40,538 nucleotides of DNA from Lentibacillus populi (GTDB lineage Bacteria > Bacillota > Bacilli > Bacillales > Amphibacillaceae), in NCBI GenBank assembly GCA_014642895.1, contig BMJD01000038.1, positions 1 through 40,538 on the forward strand. The letters are read 5' to 3'. The position numbers and the translations under genes are program-made. The notes beneath the pieces were generated by a model that searched no databases, was not told the DNA's origin, and saw nothing but the letters and a program-made list of their open reading frames with translations. Shown piece after piece: positions 22,286 through 30,587 of the stretch; the stretch's first letter is position 1, and each line of letters opens with the position of its first letter.

Positions 22286-23440
22286 ATGATGAATTCAAGC
22301 CATATAGGGAGCTCATCTCCCCAAAAGGAAGAACGATTATACTTTATTGATAACCTAAGGGCAGCTCTTACAGTGTTGGTAGTGCTACATCATTTAGTGT
22401 ATTTTTCCATCTATAACGAGGTATTAACACAAAGGTCTATTGGGGTTGTTATGGGCCTTCTATTCCTTGCTTTTAATCAGACTTTCTTCATGGGGACATT
22501 TTTTCTTATTTCCGGTTATTTTGTCCCTTCATCTTTTGAACGAAATGGGGCAGCCCGATTTATCAAAGATAGATGCATCCGGTTCTTAGTCCCGTTTATC
22601 TTCTACGTTTTCATTCTTAGCCAAGTTCAATCAATTGAAGCCTATATGCTTAACCAGGAGCCATTAACATGGCAAACTTACTTTTCACATTTAACCTATG
22701 GGCCGATGTGGTATGTTGGTCTACTTTTCATATTCGTTTGTTTATACGCAATCTGGACGAAGTTTATGAGCAAAAATAAGCTTTCAGTAGTTCGTCAGAG
22801 TACGCCACCTACCTACACGATGGTTACCGTCTTTGTCATGATATTAGCAGTAGCGTATTTCATCATAAGACTGTGGGTCCCGGCTCTCGGCTTGCCTGGC
22901 GGATCTCCCGGGGTTCAAGCATTTGTTGGACTTTTTACAGCAAGTGGCTATGATCTTCCACAATATGTCGGGCTCTTCATTTTGGGCATCATTGCTTACC
23001 AACGCAATTGGTTTCGAAATACTCCTGATTCTATGGGTAAGGCGGGGTTTGGAATTGCAATTGGAGCATCGATTCTTCTCCTTCCCTTAGCCTTGATATT
23101 CGGGTTAGACGGATTACAGTTTTCTGGCGGCTGGAACTGGACATCTTTGGTCTATTCTCTTTGGGAAGCCCTATTTTGCGTTGGAATCATCCTTGGATTA
23201 ATTATATTCTTTCGCAAAAGAATTTATCATCAAGGAAAGGGTTGGAGCTTCTTGTCAGCCCATTCCTTCGTGATTTACATCATTCATATACCAATTATCG
23301 CTATTGTTATTGCTGGATTGAAAGTCATTCACTTTCCACCATCCTTCATGTTTTTAGCTACGGTGCTGATCACGATACCACTTTGCTTCTTGTTGGGTTA
23401 TATAATTAGGCAGATTCCCTTTGTGTCAAGGATTCTTTAG
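22286..23440 (+). CDS. Acyltransferase 3 family membrane protein
   Basis: 384 residues with about ten helices. The N-terminal YFIDNLRAALTVLVVLHHLV is the acyltransferase 3 (OatA/NodX-type) signature with the conserved R and H; helix 3 region FMGTFFLISGYFVP, followed by the FIKDRCIRFLVPF basic loop, is equally typical. Such enzymes move acyl groups across the membrane onto cell-surface sugars. Acceptor unknown. AGGGGGAA lies about 12 nt upstream of the ATG. It stands alone. Confidence 0.9.
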   Translation: MMNSSHIGSSSPQKEERLYFIDNLRAALTVLVVLHHLVYFSIYNEVLTQRSIGVVMGLLFLAFNQTFFMGTFFLISGYFVPSSFERNGAARFIKDRCIRFLVPFIFYVFILSQVQSIEAYMLNQEPLTWQTYFSHLTYGPMWYVGLLFIFVCLYAIWTKFMSKNKLSVVRQSTPPTYTMVTVFVMILAVAYFIIRLWVPALGLPGGSPGVQAFVGLFTASGYDLPQYVGLFILGIIAYQRNWFRNTPDSMGKAGFGIAIGASILLLPLALIFGLDGLQFSGGWNWTSLVYSLWEALFCVGIILGLIIFFRKRIYHQGKGWSFLSAHSFVIYIIHIPIIAIVIAGLKVIHFPPSFMFLATVLITIPLCFLLGYIIRQIPFVSRIL

Positions 23441-23609
23441 AGATGGTTAATTTTAAAGAAAAAAAGAGGAGTCGGATTATCGTGTGGAAATCCAGACCTT
23501 AAAATACTAATTTCAATTTATTTATATATAGTTGTATCATTCAATATTCAAGAGAAAGCCTATTGTTAAGATTTTTAGTGACTTCTTACAAATAAAATGA
23601 TTTTATTTT

Positions 23610-23649
23610 GAATATAACTTGACAGTTATATTCCTATTAAGTTATATTC
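23610..23649 (+). promoter_or_regulatory. Promoter and putative operator of the ArsR/SRPBCC operon
   Basis: Inverted repeat GAATATAACT (23610-23619)-TGAC-AGTTATATTC (23624-23633), plus a third half-site AGTTATATTC (23640-23649). TTGACA (23619-23624) and TTATAT (23642-23647) form the promoter with a 17-bp spacer, so binding would block RNA polymerase. The ArsR protein encoded next is the likely ligand. Confidence 0.75.
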
Positions 23650-23725
23650 TAATCATATTAGTATGTCAGCCATCAGAAAGGGGATGCGATGAAAATAGAT
23701 AATTGAATTAATGAGGTGAGCAACA

Positions 23726-24076
23726 TTGTTAGGTAAATTTAAAGGCATAGATGTATCTATGCTGAGCGCACTGGCTGAACCTAATCGGATGGCAATCGTT
23801 GAACTGCTGCGCGATGGTCCACTAACCGTAGGGGAAATTGCAAATCGGCTGGAACTGAGCCAGCCGCATGCTTCAAAACATTTAAAGGTGTTAAGTAACA
23901 ATGGAATTGTAGAAGTGAAGCCGGAAGCTAATCGTCGATTTTACAAGCTGCGTCTTGAGTCTTTCCGGGCAATAGAGTATTGGGCGACTTCCTTTCAAAA
24001 GAATATGGAAAAGAGATTTGACAACTTGGACGATTATGTACAAGAATTGCAAAACAAACGAAAAAGGGACGAGTGA
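23726..24076 (+). CDS. ArsR-family regulator
   Basis: 116 residues: LSALAEPNRMAIVELLRDGP, LTVGEIANRLELSQPHASKH and the wing NRRFYKLRLESF form an ArsR winged helix. No metal-binding cysteine motif is present, as in the non-metal ArsR group paired with SRPBCC proteins. Starts at TTG 23726 with GAGGTGA 6 nt upstream. Operon with the following SRPBCC gene (19 bp gap). Confidence 0.93.
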   Translation: MLGKFKGIDVSMLSALAEPNRMAIVELLRDGPLTVGEIANRLELSQPHASKHLKVLSNNGIVEVKPEANRRFYKLRLESFRAIEYWATSFQKNMEKRFDNLDDYVQELQNKRKRDE

Positions 24077-24095
24077 AAAATAAGGAGGAAAAATT

Positions 24096-24608
24096 ATGTC
24101 AAATAACAAAATGGTTTCAAGAGTAGAGAATGAAAGGGTTCTAGTTTTAGAGCGCGTTTATGATATGCCACGTGATCAACTATTTCAATTATTTAAAGAA
24201 CCAGAGCATTTAAAGCGCTGGTGGAGTACGGACGGTTGGGAATTGCCTGTCTGCAACGTGGACTTTCGCACGGGAGGCGTATGGCACTATTGCATGAAAT
24301 GTGTTGATAAGAATCAAGAAGAATATGGAATGGAATCTTGGAACAAAACCATTTATAAAGAAATTATTGAGCCAGAAAAGATTGTCTATAAGGATTATTT
24401 TTCAGATGCAGAAGGCAATATCAATGAATCTATGCCTTCTCCAGAGGTCACGATGGAATTCAACGATTTGGGAAGTCAAACAAAATTGATCAGTCGTTCT
24501 GAATTCGATTCAGCGAATTCCCTGCAAGCTGTTTTGGACATGGGATTGTTGGAAGGCATTACGCAAACGTGGGATAGTCTAGATGCACTGGTTAAGAGTT
24601 TGAAGTAA
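24096..24608 (+). CDS. SRPBCC/AHSA1-domain protein
   Basis: 170 residues with the AHSA1 opening VLERVYDMPRDQLFQLFKEP, the WW motif LKRWWSTDGW, DFRTGGVWHY in the middle and a C-terminal helix GMLEGITQTWDSLDALV-like segment. The fold makes a hydrophobic cavity; the ligand is unknown. Its pairing with an ArsR repressor is common in Bacillus and suggests induction by a small molecule. AGGAGG 7-8 nt upstream. Confidence 0.92.
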   Translation: MSNNKMVSRVENERVLVLERVYDMPRDQLFQLFKEPEHLKRWWSTDGWELPVCNVDFRTGGVWHYCMKCVDKNQEEYGMESWNKTIYKEIIEPEKIVYKDYFSDAEGNINESMPSPEVTMEFNDLGSQTKLISRSEFDSANSLQAVLDMGLLEGITQTWDSLDALVKSLK

Positions 24609-24669
24609 AGTCAGAAACAAAGCTTTGATCATTTAAGATAATTTTTAAAATGGTGAAAGAAATATTATG

Positions 24670-24704
24670 AAGGTGGTTGACCAGATTAGTTAACCGCCTT
24701 TTAG
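24670..24704 (+). terminator. Intrinsic terminator after the SRPBCC gene
   Basis: AAGGTGGTT (24670-24678) pairs with AACCGCCTT (24692-24700), one G-U pair, followed by TTTTAG. Confidence 0.7.
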
Positions 24705-25107
24705 TGCATCTTGTATGGACGTCACCTCCCTCTTAAGAATATAGAATACTCCCATTTCAATCCATCAAAAGGTTTCCACCCGTCAATATCGATACTGGCC
24801 GATCAACTCGAGGATTGACTTTGGCTCAAAACCTCGAAAGACATAGTACTTTATCAACCTTGACCACTTTTCTGTAGATTTTCCACACTCCATACTAGAT
24901 ATATTTGGCATTTCATCAAAAATCTTGTCGAAGGTTATGAAAGGAGAAATCATTACCCACCTTTGCAGTTACGAAGGGAGAGGAAATCCATGATAGAACC
25001 AGATCGTATTATTGTCTATTACACTTATTTCAATAAAAATGTTTTAAAGCAAGGTTCGGCAACGATAATTACGATTCTAGAGATGGAACAACTTGCTTAA
25101 TTCCACA
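24705..25107. other. Decayed region with one short ORF
   Basis: No intact gene. On the minus strand 24730-24810 reads SIDIDGWKPFDGLKWEYSIF in one frame, protein-like but unrecognised. On the plus strand a 36-codon frame starts at ATG 24990 (MIEPDRIIVYYTYFNKNVLK…) after GGGAGAGGA and stops at 25100; no family recognised. Both are probably remnants. Confidence 0.35.
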
Positions 25108-25302
25108 TCAGATAGGTGCAAGAAATAGGATAGGAGGACAGCGGTACGTTTTTCTTTTGATAACGTGTACATAGCCTTTGCAATCAGTTTCGGTAGACTC
25201 TTTTTCCAGCCACTTGAAAATCTTATGACTCTTCCCTGTGCAATGTTTGTCTAGGGTATAAAGTTGGTTTTCTAGGTTATATACAGTTACTTTACAATCC
25301 AA
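25108..25302 (-). CDS. Small cysteine-containing ORF downstream of DUF6179 gene
   Basis: 64 codons starting at a TTG 2 bp after the DUF6179 stop; contains four cysteines (MDCKVTVYNLEN, KHCTGKSHK, TDCKGYVHV, YRCPPI). The tight position suggests a third gene of the operon, but no separate ribosome binding site is clear and I know no relatives. May be spurious. Confidence 0.3.
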   Translation of the reverse strand: MDCKVTVYNLENQLYTLDKHCTGKSHKIFKWLEKESTETDCKGYVHVIKRKTYRCPPILFLAPI

Positions 25303-25304
25303 TG

Positions 25305-26744
25305 TTAGTAAAAACTAATTTCTTCATAATCAATATCATTAACATATTTCTCAATGGCACCCTTCCTATTGATATTGATGCTTTTAATAAATTCAATAAA
25401 ATGGGGCTGCCATTCACTTTCATGTTGCTCTTCCTTGTCATAGAGAGATGATAAATCCGTTGAACCATTCCGTAATTCCTCATAGAACACTATTTTTGTC
25501 AAAATAGCTAGATCTACATCACCAAAAGTCTTAAAAAGTTCTTCATATTCATCATCCAATAAACAGTTGGTATTCAGCATATCGATATAATCATGAAGGG
25601 AATGAAAATTTGTCCGAATCATGTTCACTTTATCCACTGTCTTTTCGCAATTCATGATTTTTTCAACTAATAACCGAAAGCGGCTATCACTCATTCTATC
25701 AGATGCCTTGAATGTCGTTACAATGGGTTTAGATCTCAATTCCTTTTCCACGATAACCACTGTGTCTAGGCGGTTATGTTTTACAACACTTTTAACCCTA
25801 TTTACTAGATTCATTCCACATCGTTTCAAATAATCAGTCATCTGAGGATCTTTAATATTGAAATGATGTCGTAACCGATTTACGGCTTTTAAAATAATGT
25901 ACTGAATCTGACTATCATCCAATTTCTCAAATAAACCTACTAACTGTTTATATTGATTTATTGAGATTTTTATTTGGCTAGCGTGTCCTCCTGATAAAAT
26001 GGAAAAAACCGCATTATTTAATACCAACTCAAATATATTGAATAGTTCTATTCGATAGTCGAACCCACATATTCTCCCATAGTTAACCAAAACCGATTGA
26101 ATATCGTCTTTGTTAAACAAGAGGCAAAACTGGTTTTCCATTTTTAAATGAGTTAAATATTGCCTAAAGTAATAAACACCCTGAATACTCATATCATCAA
26201 TCGCTAACGGATAATCAATGCTTGCCATCGTATTATGCGCATCGAAAATGATACCATATTTCTTTAGAAACACAGGGATTGATTCATCAATCGTTAGATT
26301 ATAAGCTTCTACTGCAACATCCAATTTATTATTATTGATCTCTTTATAGAGTTGTTTTGTTTCCTCAAAACAATGGCAAATCAAGTCTATCCCTTGGTCA
26401 TATCCATTTTTTATATTACCGTTTTTTAAGACGTCCATTGCTTTTTCTGGATCGTTAAAATGGAGCAGATACGCATCCACAGCATATAGAACCGAAGATA
26501 ATATACTGACAGCTGTTTCAGATGTTACAGAAGAGCTTTCTCCTTGGGTATACCTTCTAATTAACTTCTCTAATATAGACATCAATTGCCTTTGCGTTCC
26601 GTATATATCCTCATTATTCAACAAACCTATTCGTAATCCTTCATTCAAAATGGAGAGTGTATACTGGTTTTGTAATAGACGAGTTTGATTTACCTTTCCT
26701 TGTGTCACTAAGGAGTGATCATTGTACCGTTTTTCTGATTCCAT
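25305..26744 (-). CDS. DUF6179-like protein of unknown function
   Basis: 479-residue soluble, mainly helical protein (MESEKRYNDHSLVTQGKVNQ…), with no signal peptide, no Walker or nuclease motif and no membrane segment. From memory of Firmicute annotations it looks like the DUF6179 family, which occurs beside DUF6323 proteins, as here: its start overlaps the stop of the gene at 26744 by one base. The C-terminal end is acidic (KYVNDIDYEEISFY). Function unknown; the two proteins probably form a complex. Family name is recognised by eye only. Confidence 0.6.
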   Translation of the reverse strand: MESEKRYNDHSLVTQGKVNQTRLLQNQYTLSILNEGLRIGLLNNEDIYGTQRQLMSILEKLIRRYTQGESSSVTSETAVSILSSVLYAVDAYLLHFNDPEKAMDVLKNGNIKNGYDQGIDLICHCFEETKQLYKEINNNKLDVAVEAYNLTIDESIPVFLKKYGIIFDAHNTMASIDYPLAIDDMSIQGVYYFRQYLTHLKMENQFCLLFNKDDIQSVLVNYGRICGFDYRIELFNIFELVLNNAVFSILSGGHASQIKISINQYKQLVGLFEKLDDSQIQYIILKAVNRLRHHFNIKDPQMTDYLKRCGMNLVNRVKSVVKHNRLDTVVIVEKELRSKPIVTTFKASDRMSDSRFRLLVEKIMNCEKTVDKVNMIRTNFHSLHDYIDMLNTNCLLDDEYEELFKTFGDVDLAILTKIVFYEELRNGSTDLSSLYDKEEQHESEWQPHFIEFIKSININRKGAIEKYVNDIDYEEISFY

Positions 26745-27214
26745 TATCGTTCATCCCTTTCAAGAAAGGAGTTCCTGAATGAAGGTTCACTTCTAAACCT
26801 TTCCGCAAATTCTTCAAGCTTGCTCTTTAAAAGTTCCAAAGAGCCGTTACAAACACCGTCAAAGTAATCCTTCATCACGGCAATCAATGGAGAGTCGCCA
26901 ATCTTATCTTCCGTCTCATTTTTTAAGTAATAAAAGATCTCTTGCAGCTCATATAGAGCGGATACATAGTTCTTATCATCAACATAGGGAGAGGCACAAA
27001 AAACCTCAGCTAACTCTTTTGTTACTTCAACACTTAATTCCACTCGACCATAGCTATGAAGTACTTGATTTCTAGAAACAATTATATTTTTTATTTCATC
27101 CCGAGTTAACACAAGCCCAAATTCTTTTGCTTTTTGGTTTACCTCTACTATTTCATCCGTATATTTTTCCAGCATCGAAGAATCTAGAGAATGTAACATT
27201 TTGGGTAAAAACAT
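26744..27214 (-). CDS. DUF6323-like protein of unknown function
   Basis: 156-residue helical protein (MFLPKMLHSLDSSMLEKYTD…). The motif GLVLTRDEIKNIIVSRNQVL, then HSYGRVELSVEV, and the later YLKNETEDKIGDSPLIAVMK, are what I associate with the DUF6323 family. ATG 27214 has AGGAGG 10 nt upstream; a GTG at 27220 is also possible. A promoter-like TTGAAA…TATATT lies upstream on the minus strand. First gene of a two- or three-gene operon with DUF6179. Confidence 0.6.
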   Translation of the reverse strand: MFLPKMLHSLDSSMLEKYTDEIVEVNQKAKEFGLVLTRDEIKNIIVSRNQVLHSYGRVELSVEVTKELAEVFCASPYVDDKNYVSALYELQEIFYYLKNETEDKIGDSPLIAVMKDYFDGVCNGSLELLKSKLEEFAERFRSEPSFRNSFLERDER

Positions 27215-27253
27215 ATACACATTACCTCCTTTAAATATATTCTTAAAAAACTA

Positions 27254-27282
27254 TTGACTTTCAACTTAAAAAATGTTATGAT
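27254..27282 (+). promoter_or_regulatory. Sigma-A type promoter pointing to the hsdR remnant
   Basis: TTGACT (27254-27259), 17-bp spacer, TATGAT (27277-27282). It overlaps the minus-strand promoter of the DUF6323 gene, so the two would interfere. Confidence 0.55.
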
Positions 27283-27391
27283 TAGTTATTAATGAGTAAA
27301 ATTTATTCAAGTGTATATTTTACGCTTTTCTTCGTAGATTGTCAACATCTATTTCTCTCCATTAAAAATCTGAATATTCAAATTAAAAAAC

Positions 27392-27883
27392 ATGATATCT
27401 ACCTACTTTGTCATAATCGTGACGTTCCAAACACCGAAGACATTTGAAGAAAAGGTAAAAAAAGCCTTGGTTTTATATTCAAATGGTGGAGAAAATGATG
27501 TTTTAGCACCAGAATGGGAGGAAACCAAACAAGCCTTCCTAAAAGCTATACAAGAATTGCGTGAAGTGGCAGCTTCTCCAGAAAAAGTAGCGTTTCATCA
27601 TATTCCTTTTTTGAAAAAGTTTGCGAAAGCTTACCAAGCTTTAGATAGGGCATTTTCTGCCGTACAAGTCTACAGCGAATTTGATGAGAGCCAATTAGGA
27701 AGTATTTTTTCCATTCAATTTAAAGAAATAGAAAACTACCAAGGAAAATATCATAATGCGTTAGAAGTAATCAAAAGTGAAAAAAATAATGATCCATCTG
27801 AACGCGTAGAATTGATATTGAATACGAATTGGAATCTATTAAAGCTTTATGACTAAATATGAAATAAGCAATAAAAAAGCCCT
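27392..27883 (+). pseudogene. HsdR (type I restriction subunit) C-terminal remnant
   Basis: From about residue 12 the frame reads FQTPKTFEEKVKKALVLYSN, later HIPFLKKFAKAYQALDRAFS and AVQVYSEFD, the helical C-terminal region of type I restriction endonuclease HsdR. At SERVE the frame shifts by one base: the +1 frame continues DIEYELESIKAL and stops, the expected HsdR text (…D-EYELE…). Both N-terminal motor/nuclease and the extreme C-terminus are missing, and no hsdM or hsdS is near. Dead fragment abutting the attachment site. Confidence 0.75.
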
Positions 27884-27914
27884 AAAAACCCTGTGCTACC
27901 AAGGCTTTTAGGGC
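27872..27914 (-). terminator. Intrinsic terminator next to the attachment site
   Basis: Minus strand: GCCCTAAAA (27914-27906) pairs with TTTTAGGGC (27887-27879), then TTTTTT. It would end transcripts of the integrase, or originally of guaA, right after the site at 27923. Confidence 0.85.
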
Positions 27915-27922
27915 ACCTGTTA

Positions 27923-27943
27923 CTACTCCCACTCAATCGTAGC
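27923..27943 (-). other. ICE attachment site: copy of the guaA 3' end
   Basis: Minus strand reads GCT ACG ATT GAG TGG GAG TAG, coding A-T-I-E-W-E-stop, the exact C-terminus of Bacillaceae GMP synthase. It lies 7 bp past the integrase stop codon, the usual place of an att site. Elements integrating here restore guaA at their other end, which would be beyond 40.5 kb. A related but altered copy is at 3415-3441. Confidence 0.8.
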
Positions 27944-27949
27944 AAGTCA

Positions 27950-29224
27950 TTAAGAATCGTTGCTATTACAGCTTTCATTTAGGTTATTTTCACTTTTGGC
28001 AGGGTTTTGGTAGGGAATCAAATCCCCTTTAACATTTTGATTACCATTAAAATTAATCATAGTTTTTTTGGCAGGAACAAATTTAACATTCCCTGTCATT
28101 TGTTTAGCAATCGGTTCATCGTTCCTACTCCACAAATGTGCATAATGTTTCAATGTTATTTCAGGTGAACTATGTCCTAACCTTTTTGAAACAACAAGAA
28201 TATCGGCATTAAACTCATTAATTAAGTAACTAACGTGAGAATGTCTTAAACCCTTGGCTTGGATCTTTGGAACCTTTGCAACTTTAGCATATCTTGCTAT
28301 AATTCTTGGAATCGTTGACCTGTAAACAGGTAAACCTGTATAACTTAATATAAAATCTTCTATTCCATGATCAGATTGAACCCGTTTCCAATTTTTTAAT
28401 ATACTCAAACTATCATCATCTAAAGTTATTGTTCGCATTCCATCTTCTGTTTTAGTATATGGCTTTCTCTTATAGTCTTTTTGTGATTTCATTTGTAAAG
28501 TATGATGAACTCGTAACTTCTTTTTCTTGAAATCAACATCATTCCAATAAAGAGCTAACCCTTCACTTACACGAACTCCTGTCATATAATATAGCCAAAT
28601 AGCGACAAAACACATATGCTCATAAAAATTATGCGTATAAATTACCGAAATAACCTTTTCGAATTCCTCTTTTGTCCAATAAGCAACAAGACTTTTACCT
28701 TTAGGGATTGATTTTGTTTTCTTTGAAATGTTTTTATCTAAAAACTGCAAATTTACAGCATAATCCATAGCTTGTCTAAAAGCTCCATAGACCAATGCAG
28801 CATAATTTTGTGAGTACCCACTTTCTTTTAAAAGCCAAGTTCTATAGAATTCACATTCTAATACATCAAACTCCCTAAGTTCTTTATCGAAAAATCTATC
28901 TCGAATTTCCGATAAAACATGTCTTCTAGTTTCCCATGTACTTTCTTCTACATTGGATTGATAGTATGGCAAATAATATGAGTTCATAAACTCGCCAAAG
29001 GTAAGTCTATAATTAGCATATCCATTCTGCATATGGTATTCATTTTTTATTCTAGTCGCTTCCTTATTAGCCTCTCTTGCTGAGGTAAACCTTTTACCAT
29101 TGCTGTCTTTTCTACTTTTCTTTTGAATCCTTTTACCAGTAACCTTATCAACACCAAGTTCAATATTGTAAAAGAATCCTCCCTTTCCATCTTGATATAC
29201 TCCTGAATATTTTGTTTTAGCCAT
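27950..29224 (-). CDS. int: ICE tyrosine recombinase (integrase)
   Basis: 424 residues with the three usual parts: arm-binding N-terminus (KYSGVYQDGKGGFFYNIELG, about 1-60), SAM-like core-binding domain (about 65-170), catalytic domain (about 180-385). Catalytic residues: Arg in TGVRVSEGLAL, the LRHSHVSYL block, His in LGHSSPEITLKHYAHL with the nucleophilic Tyr. The position before the RH block has Lys where many relatives have His. It overlaps the DUF3173 gene by 8 bp and ends 7 bp from the att site. It should integrate and excise the element at guaA. Confidence 0.94.
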   Translation of the reverse strand: MAKTKYSGVYQDGKGGFFYNIELGVDKVTGKRIQKKSRKDSNGKRFTSAREANKEATRIKNEYHMQNGYANYRLTFGEFMNSYYLPYYQSNVEESTWETRRHVLSEIRDRFFDKELREFDVLECEFYRTWLLKESGYSQNYAALVYGAFRQAMDYAVNLQFLDKNISKKTKSIPKGKSLVAYWTKEEFEKVISVIYTHNFYEHMCFVAIWLYYMTGVRVSEGLALYWNDVDFKKKKLRVHHTLQMKSQKDYKRKPYTKTEDGMRTITLDDDSLSILKNWKRVQSDHGIEDFILSYTGLPVYRSTIPRIIARYAKVAKVPKIQAKGLRHSHVSYLINEFNADILVVSKRLGHSSPEITLKHYAHLWSRNDEPIAKQMTGNVKFVPAKKTMINFNGNQNVKGDLIPYQNPAKSENNLNESCNSNDS

Positions 29225-29417
29225 TCATACCGCCTTCAAACGAAACGCCAATAATATTTTCAACAGCATGACATGGTACTCTTCCCAACCTTTTATTATT
29301 ATAATATGGATAACCTTGTTGAACCATATGATACTTAGCTTGTCTAATAATATCAACTGCTTGGTATGGTAGAAAACCCATGTCTTGCAACTCTTTCTTT
29401 GAAATGGTTTTATTCAT
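29217..29417 (-). CDS. DUF3173 excisionase-like protein
   Basis: 66 residues: ISKKELQDMGFLPYQAVDII, then RQAKYHMVQQGYPYYNNKRL and GRVPCHAVENIIG. This is the DUF3173 pattern, a small MerR/Xis-like DNA-binding protein encoded just before integrases of streptococcal and bacillar ICEs. Overlaps int, so both are co-expressed. AGGAGG precedes the ATG by about 7 nt. Likely directs excision. Confidence 0.88.
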   Translation of the reverse strand: MNKTISKKELQDMGFLPYQAVDIIRQAKYHMVQQGYPYYNNKRLGRVPCHAVENIIGVSFEGGMNG

Positions 29418-29449
29418 TTGTTATCCTCCTCATTTTTAAAAATAATCAT

Positions 29450-29480
29450 AAAAAAAGAGCAGACAATTTTTCATCTGCTC
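29450..29480 (-). terminator. Intrinsic terminator between ICE cargo and xis/int
   Basis: Minus strand GAGCAGA (29480-29474) and TCTGCTC (29463-29457), 7-bp stem, followed by TTTTTTTATG. Separates the conjugation transcript from the xis-int pair, which must have its own promoter. Confidence 0.85.
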
Positions 29481-29600
29481 TTTCGCCAAATCAAATATTT
29501 CATTTAAAGCATTGCTTTTTTATTTTTTTAAGAAACAACTTCAATATAAGATTCATCTTACCTATAATTTCTATATATTTTCTTAATATTAAATATACAA

Positions 29601-30011
29601 TCACTCTTTAATAATTTCACCTTTTTCTTCTATATAATCGGGTTTTTGTTCCTCTAAAGAATCAAAATCAATATCTGGATGACCGTTTACATTCACAAGT
29701 TCATCATCTTTTAATCTATAATAGGTTGTTTCTTTTTTATTTTCTTCTTTATCATGAACAACAAATTTTACATATTTTCCATTTTCCCACATTGTTATAT
29801 CTGAACCACTTCTTAAATCACTTCCATAATCTATATCATAAGGTTCATAGTCTAACTCACCTAACTTAGGCAACTCTGATTCAAACTTTTCAATAGTCAT
29901 ATCTACTATATCTTCATAGGTTAAATTTGTTTTGGCTTCTGAATTTCCACACGCTACTAGGCTGATAGAAAAAATCATTAATACCATTATTTCCAACACA
30001 TGTTTATGCAA
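29601..30011 (-). CDS. Hypothetical lipoprotein
   Basis: 136 residues with a lipoprotein signal: charged start, hydrophobic VLEIMVLMIFSISLVAC and the lipobox LVAC-G. The mature part is acidic and hydrophilic (YEDIVDMTIEKFESELPKLG…). TTG 30011 is preferred over ATG 30026 because GGAGG sits inside that longer frame 8 nt before the TTG. Last gene of the ICE transfer transcript; could be an entry-exclusion or accessory surface protein, but this is only position-based. Confidence 0.65.
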   Translation of the reverse strand: MHKHVLEIMVLMIFSISLVACGNSEAKTNLTYEDIVDMTIEKFESELPKLGELDYEPYDIDYGSDLRSGSDITMWENGKYVKFVVHDKEENKKETTYYRLKDDELVNVNGHPDIDFDSLEEQKPDYIEEKGEIIKE

Positions 30012-30064
30012 GAAAATAACCTCCAATTGGAATAATTTTCATTTAACCATATGATAACATAGAA

Positions 30065-30556
30065 TCAATACTGAAAAAAATTAAAATCAACAATCCGCCA
30101 ATCGTTGTCTATATTTTCCAAATCCATCTCAATGAATGAATCTACTAAATTTACCGCACCATCCATTTCAATCTCATTTATGAAAACTCCTAAAACTTTT
30201 TGCCTACCGTCTGTTGATTTTCCTAAATAAACATCTAAATCATTCACAGTAGATTTCACTTCAACCAATTTTTCATCATATTCTCCATTCGTTTCAAAAT
30301 TTAATTCTTTTAATTTTTTCTCTGATACATACATTTCTACATCTTCCCTTACTGGTTTTCCTTGAAAATTAAAATAACCCTTAATGAATTTTTCTGCTAT
30401 ATCACCAGCTTCTAAATAAATAACTTCTTCCGAACTCTCAAATTGACTTATTTCATTTCTTGCTTGTTTTAATTCATTTCTATAATTATCATTCTTTATA
30501 AATAAGAAAACAATGACTAAAACGCCAACAATAATTAATGGTAAATACTTTTTCAT
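30065..30556 (-). CDS. Single-pass membrane protein, possibly NTF2/VirB8-like
   Basis: 163 residues: helix at 2-22 (KKYLPLIIVGVLVIVFLFI), a short coiled region (YRNELKQARNEISQFESSEE), then an alpha+beta domain with EAGDIAEKFIKGYFNFQGKP at its start. Such a helix plus NTF2-like domain is common in Gram-positive transfer systems. ATG 30556 follows TAGAGGTG. 31 bp after the M23 hydrolase gene. No specific family recognised. Confidence 0.62.
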   Translation of the reverse strand: MKKYLPLIIVGVLVIVFLFIKNDNYRNELKQARNEISQFESSEEVIYLEAGDIAEKFIKGYFNFQGKPVREDVEMYVSEKKLKELNFETNGEYDEKLVEVKSTVNDLDVYLGKSTDGRQKVLGVFINEIEMDGAVNLVDSFIEMDLENIDNDWRIVDFNFFQY

Positions 30557-30587
30557 CCTATCACCTCTAAAATTGGACATTCTTTAA

